From Stenotrophomonas sp. ESTM1D_MKCIP4_1 (GTDB lineage Bacteria; Pseudomonadota; Gammaproteobacteria; Xanthomonadales; Xanthomonadaceae): a stretch of DNA of 64,000 nt. Location of the stretch: NCBI RefSeq assembly GCF_003086895.1, contig NZ_CP026004.1, forward strand, positions 1 through 64,000. The letters run 5' to 3'. The notes under the pieces are model-generated. The model had not been told where the DNA came from. It saw only the letters and a program-made list of their open reading frames with translations, and did not search any database. The stretch's first letter is position 1. Every line of letters begins with the position of its first letter. A program made the translations under genes and the position numbers. Below are positions 49,268-58,519 of this stretch, piece after piece.

Positions 49268-52200
49268 ATGCAACGTACCGCTTCTGTCCTGCCCCGCCCG
49301 CGTCGCCGCCTGCTGGTGGCCGCGCTGTCGATGGCCGCCGCGCTGCCCGCGCTGGCTGCACCCTCGCCGACGCTGCTGTTCCACGTTGACGCCAACCAGG
49401 GACTGACCGCCATCACGGCGCAGGGCGAAGCGGTGCCGAACTTCCGCGACAAGGCGGCGGTGGTTGATGACGGTGCACGCGGCAAGGCCATCCAGTGGGA
49501 AGACGATGGTGTGCTGGCCTGGGATGCACCGGGCAACATCCTGGCCCAGCGCGGCACCCTGGCCTTCGACTGGCGGCCGCGCTATGCGGTGGGCGAAGCG
49601 CCGTTCGTGATCTTCCGCGTCGGCTATGCCGACCACAGCAGCTGGGACATGGCGTGGCTGCGCATCGACTGGAACGGCCACGGTTTCGATGCCTTCGTCA
49701 CCGATGCCAACCTGGCACGTACCCGTGTGTCGTTCCGCATGGACACGCCGCCGCGGCCGGACCAGTGGCTGCACCTGGCCTTTGCCTGGGACGAGGACCA
49801 GGGCGTGCGCCTGTCCGTCGATGGCCGCGAAGTGGCGCGCGCGCAGGCCACCGGTGATTACGATGCGGCGCTGGACCAGCTCGGCCTGGCCGGGCGGGTG
49901 ATGGCGCCCTACCAGGTGCAGAGCCGCTACAACTTCCTGCGCGGCAGCGATTTCCAGCACATCCGCGTGTACGACCGCATGCTGGATGGGCCTGCGGTAC
50001 AGGCACTGGCAGGCGGCAGGGCTCCGGCCAGTGCAGTGGCCCCGGCCACCGACGAGCGCGCCTGGCGTCATCGTTTCGGCTGGGAAGGCGCGGCACCGCC
50101 GGCCCTGGCATCGGCTGGCACGCGCATCCGCAAGATCGAGTTCGCCGACACCCGCGACCTGAAGGCGTGGATGTGGAAGGCCACCGATGGTATCGCCGAA
50201 ACCACCTGGCCCGGCGTCTACAACCGCTCGCGCCTGCCCGGACGCAACGATTACTTCCAGCTGCCCGACTGGAACACCTATGTGGAAAGCGGCCAGCACC
50301 TGGACCTGAGCCTGCCGGCCGGCGAGACGGTGAACCGCATGGAGATCCGTGGTGCGGCCTTCGGCACCCTGGCGCACGGGCCCGATGCCGCGCACGCCAC
50401 CCAGGTGCTGGCCACCCGCCCGCGCGGGGTGGTACGCAGCGTGCAGGACATTCCAGCGCAGCAGGGCGGCGTGCTGCGTTTCAGCAATGTCGAACAGGAA
50501 ACGCCGATCCAGGAGATCTGGGCCTACAACGTGAGCGAAGGCGCCGAGCCGGAGGGCACGGTGAAGCAGACCTACGTGATCGACAGCCAGGCGCTGCCCG
50601 ACTACACCAACCTCGATGCACTGCGGCAGTACATAGAGGGCCGCTTCCCGGCCGCCGAGCGCAGCACGGTGATGGCCCTGCCCAAGGGCGCAGGCTCGCG
50701 CCGCCGTGGCGCCGACAGCCTGCCCGCGCAGCCGCGGCCGATCGTGCACGTGCTGATTCCTTCAGGCGTGGGCGACGCACCGGCCAACCAGCCGTTGATC
50801 CGCAGCTGGGCCTACAGCTGGGAGAACATGCATGACGGCCTGGATGGTGTGGCCATCGACCTTCCCGCGCTGGACCTGCCGGCCACGCACGATGGCCTGA
50901 TCCCGCTGAACATCCGCATCAAGGATCCTATCTGGCCGGCACGCGACATGATCGATGTCTCGGTGTCGGTGCAGCCGGGGCAGAAGCGCACGCTGTGGCT
51001 GGATCTGCGCGACCGCATCCTTACCCCGGACAGCCTGTGGCTGAGCATCGCCTCGGCCGCGCCGGGCTTCGACGCCGCCGCGCTGGACGGCGCGCAGATC
51101 CGCCTGGTGTTCAAGCCACGCGCCGACGCGCTGAAGGAACACGTCGCCGACCGCTTCAACCAGGTGCGCGACAACTGGGGTTTCCTGGTGGAAGAGCACA
51201 CCACCTCCAAGCGCCAGCGCCTGTATGCGCGCGTGTATGCCGACCTCAGCGACCTGCTGCGGGTGGACCCGGACCACGAGCTGGGCCGCCTGTACTGGAA
51301 CTACATCAGCTACAACAGCCAGGGCCGCCCGCCCTATACCGCACCTGCCGTGCCCAAGGGCGTGCCGGCGTGGGCGTTCAACCAGGTGCAGGACCTGGCC
51401 CAGGTGCGGCAGTTCGTCGACTGGTGGATCGACGAGCGCCAGGTGGCCTATGGCGATTTCGGTGGCGGCATCTCCGATGATTCCGACCTGACCCAGCAGT
51501 GGCCGGGCCTGGCGCTGATGGGTGTGCAGCCGGATCGGCTGAAGGCTTCGCTGACCGCCTTGTCCGATGCGGTGTACCGCAATGGCATGTTCAGCAACGG
51601 CCTGAGCACCATCGAGACCGACGAGCTGCATTCCTACGAGGAAGGCATCAACACCAACAGCGCCATGCTCTACCTCAACTGGGGCGACCCGCTGACGCTG
51701 GAGCGCCTGATGGAAACGGTGAAGGCCTTCGACGAGCGCATCATCCTGCGCAACCCGCAGGGCAACCTGCTGTTTTCCAGCAACTGGTTCGGCGGCAACA
51801 AGGTCTACCGCGAGCCGAACTGGCAGTGGCAGAAGCCTTACTCCTTCCCGGTGCTGCACCCGGCGTTCCTGCTGGGCCAGTACAACGCCGATCCGACCGG
51901 CCGCAAGCTGGTGATCGGCCTGGCCGACGGCTACCTGGCCCATGCGGGCACCGATGAGAAGGGCCGCTTCACTCTGCCCAACGAAATCAACTGGGCCACC
52001 GGCGCCACCCGCGGCGGCGAGTTGAACAACGGTTCGGGCAGCGGCGACATCATGCATACGTTCTGGGCCGCGTGGCGCTGGACCGGCGATGCGAAGTACC
52101 TGCAGGCGCTGGACTATCGTGTGGCGCGTGGCGGGCCAGGCGCGCTGGCCAACCTGGGCGAGAACTATGTCGAAGTGCTTGGCAGGCAGCAGGACTGGTA

Positions 52201-53086
52201 CCCGACCCTGACCGCCGAGGCCGATGCCGGAAAGACCGGCTTCGCCAGCCTGATGGCCTGGCAGGCCAGCGGCGATACGAAGTACATCGATGCGCTGCAC
52301 GCCGATGGCCGGCAGGCCAAGGTGCAGCGCGCCTACATGAACACCGAAGGCCACTGGTGGTCCGACCGCGTGGAAGCGCCCAGCGAGTTCCTGCAGCGTG
52401 CCCGCCTGGGCGGCATCGCGCTGAAGCGCAACCAGAGCTGGCCCGGTCATACCGTCAGCTGGCGTTTCGACCGCGATGGCGCCGCCGAACAGGTGGCCCT
52501 GCTGGTGCACGCGCCCTCGCGCGAACGCTTCACCGTCACCAGCTACAACCTGGGTGCCCGCGCGATCGGTGCCGACATGACCGGCTGGAATGTGGCCAGC
52601 GGCACCTGGCGCGTGCGCAGCGGCGTGGATGCCGATGGTGATGGCCGGATCGACGGCACACCGGCCGAACGCACCGTGCAGCTGGAAACCAGCGTGTCGG
52701 TGCCGATGCAGTTCCGCCCGGGGCGTACCGAGGTGTTCGAGTTCGAGCGCATCGCGGCCGGTAGCCCGGTGGAGACCCGTGCGGACCTGGGCATCGGCCG
52801 CGGCGATGTGCGTGTGGACGGGCGCCAGGTGCATGTGACCGTGCACAGCCTGGGCCACGCCGGCAGTGGCGTGGGCGTGGCCGTGCTGGAAGACGCGCGT
52901 GGCCGCGAGCTTGCCCGCACCGAAGTGCCGGCCATGGCCGCACCGAGCGATCTGCAGCCGAAGACGGTGGGGGTGTCGCTGCCACTGCCGGCCGGTGACC
53001 GCAGCGGACTGCGCGTGCGCGTGGCGCTGGCCGACGGCGGTGAGGAAGTGACCCGGTTGAACAACGTGGCCGACGTGCCGCGTTGA
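49268..53086 (+). CDS. Very large exported protein with LamG-like N-terminus, family unknown
   Basis: 1272 residues. Signal peptide (cleavage near Ala31). Residues 35-245 read as a LamG/concanavalin-like jelly roll (AKGKAIQWEDDG-type start, WLHLAFAWDEDQGVRLSVDG). About 270-480 may be a carbohydrate-binding beta domain. About 600-1060 is helical and rich in Trp/Tyr with acidic clusters, such as GDFGGGISDDSD (about 730-741) and ETDELHSYEEG (about 783), as in alpha/alpha-toroid lyases and glycosidases. About 1165-1272 looks like a CARDB-type beta domain. Context suggests a pectin or rhamnogalacturonan enzyme; no catalytic family is recognised. Confidence 0.85.
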   Translation: MQRTASVLPRPRRRLLVAALSMAAALPALAAPSPTLLFHVDANQGLTAITAQGEAVPNFRDKAAVVDDGARGKAIQWEDDGVLAWDAPGNILAQRGTLAFDWRPRYAVGEAPFVIFRVGYADHSSWDMAWLRIDWNGHGFDAFVTDANLARTRVSFRMDTPPRPDQWLHLAFAWDEDQGVRLSVDGREVARAQATGDYDAALDQLGLAGRVMAPYQVQSRYNFLRGSDFQHIRVYDRMLDGPAVQALAGGRAPASAVAPATDERAWRHRFGWEGAAPPALASAGTRIRKIEFADTRDLKAWMWKATDGIAETTWPGVYNRSRLPGRNDYFQLPDWNTYVESGQHLDLSLPAGETVNRMEIRGAAFGTLAHGPDAAHATQVLATRPRGVVRSVQDIPAQQGGVLRFSNVEQETPIQEIWAYNVSEGAEPEGTVKQTYVIDSQALPDYTNLDALRQYIEGRFPAAERSTVMALPKGAGSRRRGADSLPAQPRPIVHVLIPSGVGDAPANQPLIRSWAYSWENMHDGLDGVAIDLPALDLPATHDGLIPLNIRIKDPIWPARDMIDVSVSVQPGQKRTLWLDLRDRILTPDSLWLSIASAAPGFDAAALDGAQIRLVFKPRADALKEHVADRFNQVRDNWGFLVEEHTTSKRQRLYARVYADLSDLLRVDPDHELGRLYWNYISYNSQGRPPYTAPAVPKGVPAWAFNQVQDLAQVRQFVDWWIDERQVAYGDFGGGISDDSDLTQQWPGLALMGVQPDRLKASLTALSDAVYRNGMFSNGLSTIETDELHSYEEGINTNSAMLYLNWGDPLTLERLMETVKAFDERIILRNPQGNLLFSSNWFGGNKVYREPNWQWQKPYSFPVLHPAFLLGQYNADPTGRKLVIGLADGYLAHAGTDEKGRFTLPNEINWATGATRGGELNNGSGSGDIMHTFWAAWRWTGDAKYLQALDYRVARGGPGALANLGENYVEVLGRQQDWYPTLTAEADAGKTGFASLMAWQASGDTKYIDALHADGRQAKVQRAYMNTEGHWWSDRVEAPSEFLQRARLGGIALKRNQSWPGHTVSWRFDRDGAAEQVALLVHAPSRERFTVTSYNLGARAIGADMTGWNVASGTWRVRSGVDADGDGRIDGTPAERTVQLETSVSVPMQFRPGRTEVFEFERIAAGSPVETRADLGIGRGDVRVDGRQVHVTVHSLGHAGSGVGVAVLEDARGRELARTEVPAMAAPSDLQPKTVGVSLPLPAGDRSGLRVRVALADGGEEVTRLNNVADVPR

Positions 53087-53119
53087 GGGCGCTGCGTGCG
53101 CGCCATCGCCCTGGCTTCC

Positions 53120-53186
53120 GTAGCGTCGAGCTTGCTCGACTGCTCGTTGCATAGCGCAAACAGCAGTCGAGCAAGCTCGACGCTAC
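53120..53186. repeat. SMAG (GTAG) element pair
   Basis: GTAGCGTCGAGCTTGCTCGA at 53120 with the inverted copy ending CTAC at 53183-53186, just after the 1272-residue gene. The two genes on each side are convergent. Confidence 0.87.
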
Positions 53187-53235
53187 CAGGAGCTCAGCGC
53201 ACACATGCCGCGTTGATGGGCGCCCGCATCACCGC

Positions 53236-53259
53236 GTAGCGCCGGGCCACACCCGGCGG
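53236..53259. repeat. Single SMAG-like unit
   Basis: GTAGCGCCGGGCCACACCCG at 53236 starts a single GTAG-headed hairpin, not paired with an inverted copy. It lies at the 3' end of the cupin gene. Confidence 0.5.
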
Positions 53260-53266
53260 GACGCGG

Positions 53267-53854
53267 TCACGCCGCGTCGGTCTCCATCAGCTTCACCCGG
53301 CGCTGGTACCAACCATCGCCCTGCGGGTCGAACACCGCACTGCGTTCCATCACGCCCTGGTACACGTGCACCGACACCGCCACGTCCACCTCGCTGGCGT
53401 TGCGCAGCGTGTGGTACTCGTGCGGCGGGATCAGGCTGCCGGCACTGCCGCGGTAGCCGTACAGCGCTTCCTGCGCGGCGAAGCGGTGGCGTTCACCACG
53501 ACGCTCCAGCAGCGCGTACGGGGTGACGATCAGTTCCCCCTGCCAGACGCCTTCCACGCACCACATCGCATCGTGGTCATGCAGCGGCGTGCCCTGCCCC
53601 GGCCCCCAGCACATGGCAATGACGCTGTAGCCCAGCGTCGGGCTGCGGTGCAGTTCGCGGCGGGCGTAATGACCGTCCACCGGGCGACGCACGCACGGCG
53701 GCAGCTCGATGAGTGGATCGATGATGGCTTCGCGCAGCACCTTCTGCAGGGCCTGGGTGATCAGTGGCGGATCGGCCAGGCAGACCGCGCCGTCGATGGC
53801 CGCCAGCAGGCGTTCCCGGCCCGTGAACGGCAGTGATGTGAATGTCGCTCCCAT
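53267..53854 (-). CDS. Cupin protein of the cysteine dioxygenase-like family
   Basis: 195 residues with a double-stranded beta-helix core: first metal motif in TPLHDHDAMWCVEG and second histidine in PPHEYHTLRN. This is the pattern of thiol dioxygenases related to cysteine dioxygenase, which use a three-histidine iron site. A sugar-isomerase-type cupin is a second option given the pectin neighbours, but the HDH motif favours the first. It stands 119 bases downstream of the SGNH gene and may be its own unit. Confidence 0.75.
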   Translation of the reverse strand: MGATFTSLPFTGRERLLAAIDGAVCLADPPLITQALQKVLREAIIDPLIELPPCVRRPVDGHYARRELHRSPTLGYSVIAMCWGPGQGTPLHDHDAMWCVEGVWQGELIVTPYALLERRGERHRFAAQEALYGYRGSAGSLIPPHEYHTLRNASEVDVAVSVHVYQGVMERSAVFDPQGDGWYQRRVKLMETDAA

Positions 53855-53973
53855 GAGGGCCAGTCTAGGCGAGCGGGGTTAACAGAATGTTTGCAGACCC
53901 TCTTGCGGTCAAAATCGAGCTGATTGCGACAAAATTCGACGTAAATCGCAGCATTTGCGCGACGATTGCGACG

Positions 53974-54831
53974 TCATGGCAGCAGCACTGCACGCAGTTC
54001 CGGCACCTCGCGGGCCAGTTCGGTCGCCACCAGAGTGGCGAACACCTGTGCACCTGCGTCACCCAGGTGGGTGTAATCAAAGGCCCGCTTGGCCTGTCCC
54101 ATCGGTTCCAGCGCTGCGTTCTGTGCCGCTGCCGTGGCGCCGGCCTGTACCGGGCTGGCGCCAACCGTGGTGCCGTCCAATGCGCTGGCCACCTGCGCCT
54201 GGGTGGCCAGCGCCTGCGCCAGCTGCATCGCCGGCACCGGCCCCAGCGCCTGTACCAGCGCGCGGCTGCGCGCGTGCAGATCGACCAGCGGTACCCGTAG
54301 TTCGCGCGCTACCGTGCGCACGCTGTCGGCCCACGGTGCGAGGTCATCCACCAGGGCGCCATCAACGAACTGGCGGCGGGTCAGTGGCGTCAGCAGCACC
54401 GGCTTCGCACCGGCCGCACGCACCTGCTGCACGTAGCGGCGCAGGTTGTCGGGGAACTCATGCTGCAGGTCGGTCGAGCGCCCCGGCTTGCCCGGCTGGT
54501 CGTTGTGGCCGAACTGGATCAGCACCCAGGTGGCGGCATAGCCCGGTGTGCGCATCTCCGCCTCGACCAGCGCCCACGAGCCCTCGGCGCGGTAGTTGTA
54601 CGTGCTGCGCCCACCGCGCGCCAGGTTCAGGCAGGCGGCGAACGAGGTCACGTGGTCGGCGCAGAAGCGCGGCCCCCAGCCGCCCTGCACGGCGGTGGTG
54701 GAATCGCCTACCAGCACGATCTTGCTGGCGCGGATCGGCGTGGGTGCAGGACGATCGCTGATGGAAGGATCAACCGTGGCGTGCGCGGCGCCGGCCACGG
54801 TCAGTGCAAGCAGGACAGGCAGCAGGCGCAT
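53974..54831 (-). CDS. SGNH hydrolase, rhamnogalacturonan acetylesterase-like
   Basis: 285 residues from the ATG at 54831, with signal peptide (to about 17, AHA). SGNH blocks: nucleophile S44 in VGDSTT, oxyanion region GGRST, N110 in FGHNDQP, and the C-terminal Asp/His pair in DYTHLG. This matches the RGAE/YesT group (CE12) that removes acetyl groups from rhamnogalacturonan in the periplasm or outside. It follows the type B carboxylesterase gene with one base between them; last of a three-esterase operon. Confidence 0.9.
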   Translation of the reverse strand: MRLLPVLLALTVAGAAHATVDPSISDRPAPTPIRASKIVLVGDSTTAVQGGWGPRFCADHVTSFAACLNLARGGRSTYNYRAEGSWALVEAEMRTPGYAATWVLIQFGHNDQPGKPGRSTDLQHEFPDNLRRYVQQVRAAGAKPVLLTPLTRRQFVDGALVDDLAPWADSVRTVARELRVPLVDLHARSRALVQALGPVPAMQLAQALATQAQVASALDGTTVGASPVQAGATAAAQNAALEPMGQAKRAFDYTHLGDAGAQVFATLVATELAREVPELRAVLLP

Positions 54832-54832
54832 C

Positions 54833-56458
54833 TCAGGCGGTACCTCGTTGCAGGAAGGGAACGCGCTGGTAGAGCTCACGCTCACCGCCGCGCGGGTCGT
54901 CGGCGGCGCGGCTGCGCACGTCGAACAGCATCGTGCGGCGCTGCGGCAGGGTGTATGGCGCCCACTCCGCCAGCCCGCCGTGGTTGGGATCGCCGTGGCG
55001 GGCGAAGGCGATCAACGCATCGCTCATGACGGCCGCCACGGCGCGTGCCGCCTCGCCGCCCCCGGTGCGCGCCGTGGGCAGGCCGGCGTTGTCGAACACC
55101 AGCGGAATATCCAGGGTATGGAAGGCGCGCAGGCGCCCATCGTCCACCGGCGAAGGCCAGTCGAGCTGGTAGGCCCAGGTGGGTGCTGCCGTGGCGGGCT
55201 GCCGCGCGCGCGCTTCCAGCTCTTCCACTGCACCGCGCCAGGATCGCCCGGCCGTGGTGGCCGCGAAAAATACCTCCGATGGCGTGTAGTGCGGATACAG
55301 CCGACGGTAGTGCTCGATCACCACCGACGGCAGCAGGTCAACGAACTGCTGTTTTTCCAGTTGTGCCGGCAGGGTGGTCCAGTCCAGCGCGAAGTTGGCG
55401 GGGTCGTTGCCGAGGAACGCCCGGGTTTCATCGTGGGTGTTGCCGATCACCATCGGGATGGCTGCTGACTGTGCAGGGGCCTGTGGCCAGAACGGATGTA
55501 CCGGCAGTACGACTTCGTCCAGCACCGGCCCGAAGTACAGCGCGGTGTCCTCCACCCGCGAGGGATCGCGGGCGCGGGTGGCCGCCAGCAGGTCGGCCAT
55601 GGGCAGGCGCAGCAGCGTGGCCAGGTCCGGTGCACGAACGGCGTCCATCGCCACCGCCGCACGCTGTGCCGCCGCGCGCGGGCCGGCGGCGGTGACCTGC
55701 TGACCGCTCATCGTCCATGCGCGCTGGAACAGGCCGCGTGCCGCCGGCATCGCCATCAGCGTGGCGATCTTGGCGCCGCCGCCGGACTGGCCGAACACGG
55801 TGATGTTGCCGGGATCGCCGCCGAACGTTGCGGCATGTTCGCGCACCCATTGCAGCGCCTGCACCAGGTCCAGCTGGCCGACATTGCCGGACATCGCATA
55901 GCGCGGGTCACCCAGCGCGCCCAGGTACAGATAGCCGAAGGTGTTCAAACGGTGGTTGAGGGTGACCACCACCACATCGCCGCGCCGGCACAGCGCGCCG
56001 CCGTCGTAGAGCGGATCGCTGCCGGAGCCGTTGTTGAAGCCGCCGCCGTGGATGTAGACCAGCACCGGCCGGCGCGCACGCGCATCCAGTGCCGGCGTCC
56101 ATACGTTGAGGAACAGGCAGTCCTCGCTGCCGGGCCCCTCCGCCCCGCCCTGCGGTGCGGCGGCGCCATGGTCCAGCGCGTCGGCGATCCCGTGCCAAGG
56201 GGCCTCGCGCCGCGGTGGCTGGAAACGGTAGCCGGCTGTATCCGCGCCATAGCGCAGTCCACGGAACACCAGCACGCCCTGTTCGCGCTGGCCGCGCACG
56301 CGACCACCGCGGACCCGCGCCAGCACCTGGGTGTCATCGCGCGGCCCGGGGGCCGCCAGCGCCGAGGGCAGAGCCGCCACGGTGGCCGTGGCCAGTGCCC
56401 AGCGCGCGCTGTCGCGCAGGAAGCGGCGGCGCTGCAGATCGTCCGGCGCAGCGTTCAT
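54833..56458 (-). CDS. Carboxylesterase type B, exported
   Basis: 541 residues of the carboxylesterase/cholinesterase family. The N-terminus has a Tat-like RRRFLRD followed by a hydrophobic stretch and APA-type cleavage region. Catalytic Ser in FGQSGGG; the oxyanion hole is in HGGGF; the Glu/Asp and His are further on (FGNDPANF region and ARHGDPNH). The start codon overlaps the stop of the upstream esterase as ATGA. Probably removes acetyl, methyl or feruloyl esters from pectin; the substrate is inferred from context. Confidence 0.9.
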   Translation of the reverse strand: MNAAPDDLQRRRFLRDSARWALATATVAALPSALAAPGPRDDTQVLARVRGGRVRGQREQGVLVFRGLRYGADTAGYRFQPPRREAPWHGIADALDHGAAAPQGGAEGPGSEDCLFLNVWTPALDARARRPVLVYIHGGGFNNGSGSDPLYDGGALCRRGDVVVVTLNHRLNTFGYLYLGALGDPRYAMSGNVGQLDLVQALQWVREHAATFGGDPGNITVFGQSGGGAKIATLMAMPAARGLFQRAWTMSGQQVTAAGPRAAAQRAAVAMDAVRAPDLATLLRLPMADLLAATRARDPSRVEDTALYFGPVLDEVVLPVHPFWPQAPAQSAAIPMVIGNTHDETRAFLGNDPANFALDWTTLPAQLEKQQFVDLLPSVVIEHYRRLYPHYTPSEVFFAATTAGRSWRGAVEELEARARQPATAAPTWAYQLDWPSPVDDGRLRAFHTLDIPLVFDNAGLPTARTGGGEAARAVAAVMSDALIAFARHGDPNHGGLAEWAPYTLPQRRTMLFDVRSRAADDPRGGERELYQRVPFLQRGTA

Positions 56459-57495
56459 CGGCTACCCTGGGGTCGGATCCCCTCTCCACCGGAGAGGGGC
56501 TCTGACCCCATCTCCGCCCCCTTCTCCTTAGCCGCCAGCCACGCCTCCGCCAGCAGCGGCCACAGCGCCAGCGTAGAACCCGCCGGCACGCGCATGCCGA
56601 AGCCATGCCCGCCGTGGGCGAACAGATGCAGTTCGTGCTCGACCCCGGCGTCGGCCAGGGCCGCTGCCATCCGTTCGCTGTTGTGCACGCTCACCACGCG
56701 GTCATCGTTGGCGTGCACCAGCAGCGTCGGCGGCATGTCCGCGCGTACCTGCTGCTGCATCGAATACTGTGCTGCCAGCGCCGGGTCCGGATGGTCGCCG
56801 AGCAGCCGCCCGCGTGAGCCGCTGTGCGCATGCGCGCCCATGTCGATGACCGGATAGACCAGCACCGCGCGCGCCGGGCGTGCACTCAGGCGGTCGATGC
56901 TGTCGCGCGCCGGGTACACCTGCGCATCGAAGCCGGTGGCCAACCGCGCGGCCACATGGCCGCCCGCGGAAAAGCCCATCACCGATACGCTGTCGGCATC
57001 CAGGCCGCGCCGTGCAGCCTGGTCGCGCACGACCCGCAGCGCGCGCTGGGCATCGGCCAGCGCCGCCTGGCGGTCGCGGCCGGGCTGCGGCAGGCGGTAG
57101 CGCAGCACGAACAGGGTGTAGCCGGCACGGTCCACCCATTCCGGCAACAGTGCACTGTCTTCCTTGTCGATCACCACGCGCTGGTAGCCACCACCGGGAA
57201 TCACCAGCAGGGCGCGCCCGTTCGGCTGCGCCGGTACATGCACCAGCAGATAGGGCGCATCGATCTGGTCGACATAGCGGTCAGGGTGGGCCGGGTCACG
57301 GCTGCGCTCGACCACCCGTGCCGGCCGTGCCGGGCCCTGCTCGCCGGGGACCTGGCCGGCGGGCCACAGGGCGATCTGCTCGCCGGCCAACTCCTGCCCG
57401 GGGCGTTCGTTGTCGCGCAGCGGCGCGGCGGGGGAGATCAGCGGCAGGGCCAGCAACAGCCCGGACAACAACAGCACGACAGGACGCAGACGCAT
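56455..57495 (-). CDS. Exported alpha/beta hydrolase (acetyl esterase-like)
   Basis: 346 residues from the ATG at 57495, with signal peptide (to about 24). Oxyanion motif IPGGGYQ, nucleophile in GFSAGGH, acid in HANDDRVV and His in HGGHGFGM, as in BD-FAE/acetylxylan-type esterases. First gene of the minus-strand esterase operon. Its last ~18 residues (from MGSEPL) are encoded by a palindromic repeat that has entered the 3' end of the gene, so the native protein probably ended earlier. Confidence 0.9.
   Translation of the reverse strand: MRLRPVVLLLSGLLLALPLISPAAPLRDNERPGQELAGEQIALWPAGQVPGEQGPARPARVVERSRDPAHPDRYVDQIDAPYLLVHVPAQPNGRALLVIPGGGYQRVVIDKEDSALLPEWVDRAGYTLFVLRYRLPQPGRDRQAALADAQRALRVVRDQAARRGLDADSVSVMGFSAGGHVAARLATGFDAQVYPARDSIDRLSARPARAVLVYPVIDMGAHAHSGSRGRLLGDHPDPALAAQYSMQQQVRADMPPTLLVHANDDRVVSVHNSERMAAALADAGVEHELHLFAHGGHGFGMRVPAGSTLALWPLLAEAWLAAKEKGAEMGSEPLSGGEGIRPQGSR
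56469..56509. repeat. Palindromic repeat, GGGGTC...GACCCC family, inside a coding end
   Basis: GGGGTCGGATCCCCTCTCC and the inverted copy ending GGGGCTCTGACCCC. It lies wholly within the last codons of the alpha/beta hydrolase gene, 11 bases before the carboxylesterase start. Confidence 0.8.
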
Positions 57496-57577
57496 GGCAG
57501 GCAACGGCTCCGACAGGACGGGGACAGGGTGCCCGGTGCATCCGGTGGCAGCACGTGATGCGCTGCGGCTTGCACGA

Positions 57578-57593
57578 TGACACCGGTTTACCA
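57578..57593. promoter_or_regulatory. Candidate operator between the divergent esterase and TRAP operons
   Basis: TGACACCGGTTTACCA. Its TGACACCG is the exact reverse complement of the CGGTGTCA half of the three sites at 42812, 42959 and 45901; the other half differs. It lies in the 156-base divergent promoter region. Confidence 0.45.
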
Positions 57594-57651
57594 TATACAC
57601 CTCCTGCAGACGCTGTCGATGGGCAGTGCAACAAACACAGGGAGACCGTTC

Positions 57652-58479
57652 TTGAGCAACGAACACGGCACACATGGGCAGACGCCGCCGCCGGACGATG
57701 CGGCCGCGATCGCCCAGGCCTTCACCACCGCCCGCCGCGCCGGGCAGTCACTGGCCGCATTCCCGGGCGACATCCCGGACACCCTGGTCGCCGCCTACCA
57801 GGTGCAGGACCTGGCGATCGCTGCCTGGGATGACCAGGTGGTCGGCTGGAAGGTGGGGTACATCGCCGCCGAGCGCCGTGACGTGTCCGCGGATGACCGC
57901 CTGCTGGGCCCGGTTTTTTCCCGTCAGCTGAAAAATGCTACCGGTGGAACAACCGACATTCCGGTGTTCGTCGGCGGCTTTGCCGCGGTCGAAGCGGAGT
58001 ACGTGCTGGAGCTGTTGGAGGACGCTCCCGCCGGACAACTGCACTGGTCGCCGGAACAGGCCGAGGCCCTGCCCGCACGCCTGTACATCGGCGTGGAAGT
58101 GGCCAGCAGCCCGCTGGCCACCATCAACGAACTCGGTCCACGCGTGGTGGTGTCCGACTTCGGCAACAACAACGGCCTGGTGCTGGGGCCGGAGATCGTC
58201 GACTGGACCGCACGCGATGAAACCTCGCTGCGCGCCGAGACGCTGATCGAAGGCGAAGTGGTCGGCACCGGCGGCGCCACCCGCCTGCCCGGCGGCCTGC
58301 GCGCTGCGTACGCCTTCGCGCTGTCCCGTTCGGCCCTGCGTGGCCGGCCGTTGCGCAAGGGCGACCTGATCGCGACCGGCAACGCCACCGGTATCCATGA
58401 CATCACCGCCGGGCAGACCGCGCTGGTGCGTTTCGCCGGCTTCGGCGACATTGCCTGCCGGGCCGTGCCAGCGGGATGA
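57652..58479 (+). CDS. 2-keto-4-pentenoate hydratase-like enzyme
   Basis: 275 residues of the MhpD/fumarylacetoacetase-related family, which hydrate or decarboxylate 2-oxo acids with Mg2+ or Mn2+. The TTG at 57652 is chosen as it follows GGGAG at 8 bases; the ATG at 57619 has no such site. Motifs: metal-ligand Glu pair in AAVEAEYVLEL, and VGWKVGY near residue 65. In aromatic pathways it is next to other meta-cleavage genes, which are absent here. It is first in an operon with a TRAP transporter and pectinases, so its substrate may be a sugar-derived keto acid. Confidence 0.85.
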   Translation: MSNEHGTHGQTPPPDDAAAIAQAFTTARRAGQSLAAFPGDIPDTLVAAYQVQDLAIAAWDDQVVGWKVGYIAAERRDVSADDRLLGPVFSRQLKNATGGTTDIPVFVGGFAAVEAEYVLELLEDAPAGQLHWSPEQAEALPARLYIGVEVASSPLATINELGPRVVVSDFGNNNGLVLGPEIVDWTARDETSLRAETLIEGEVVGTGGATRLPGGLRAAYAFALSRSALRGRPLRKGDLIATGNATGIHDITAGQTALVRFAGFGDIACRAVPAG

Positions 58480-58519
58480 CCGCGGGCCTGCCCTGGTGAA
58501 CACGCGCGGGAGGGCGCAG

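Noticed and set aside
46004-50749. 1581-codon minus-strand open frame over the receptor and 1272-residue gene
   Set aside because: It spans two clear sense genes and their gap. The sense frames have signal peptides, conserved receptor motifs and ribosome-binding sites; the antisense frame has none.
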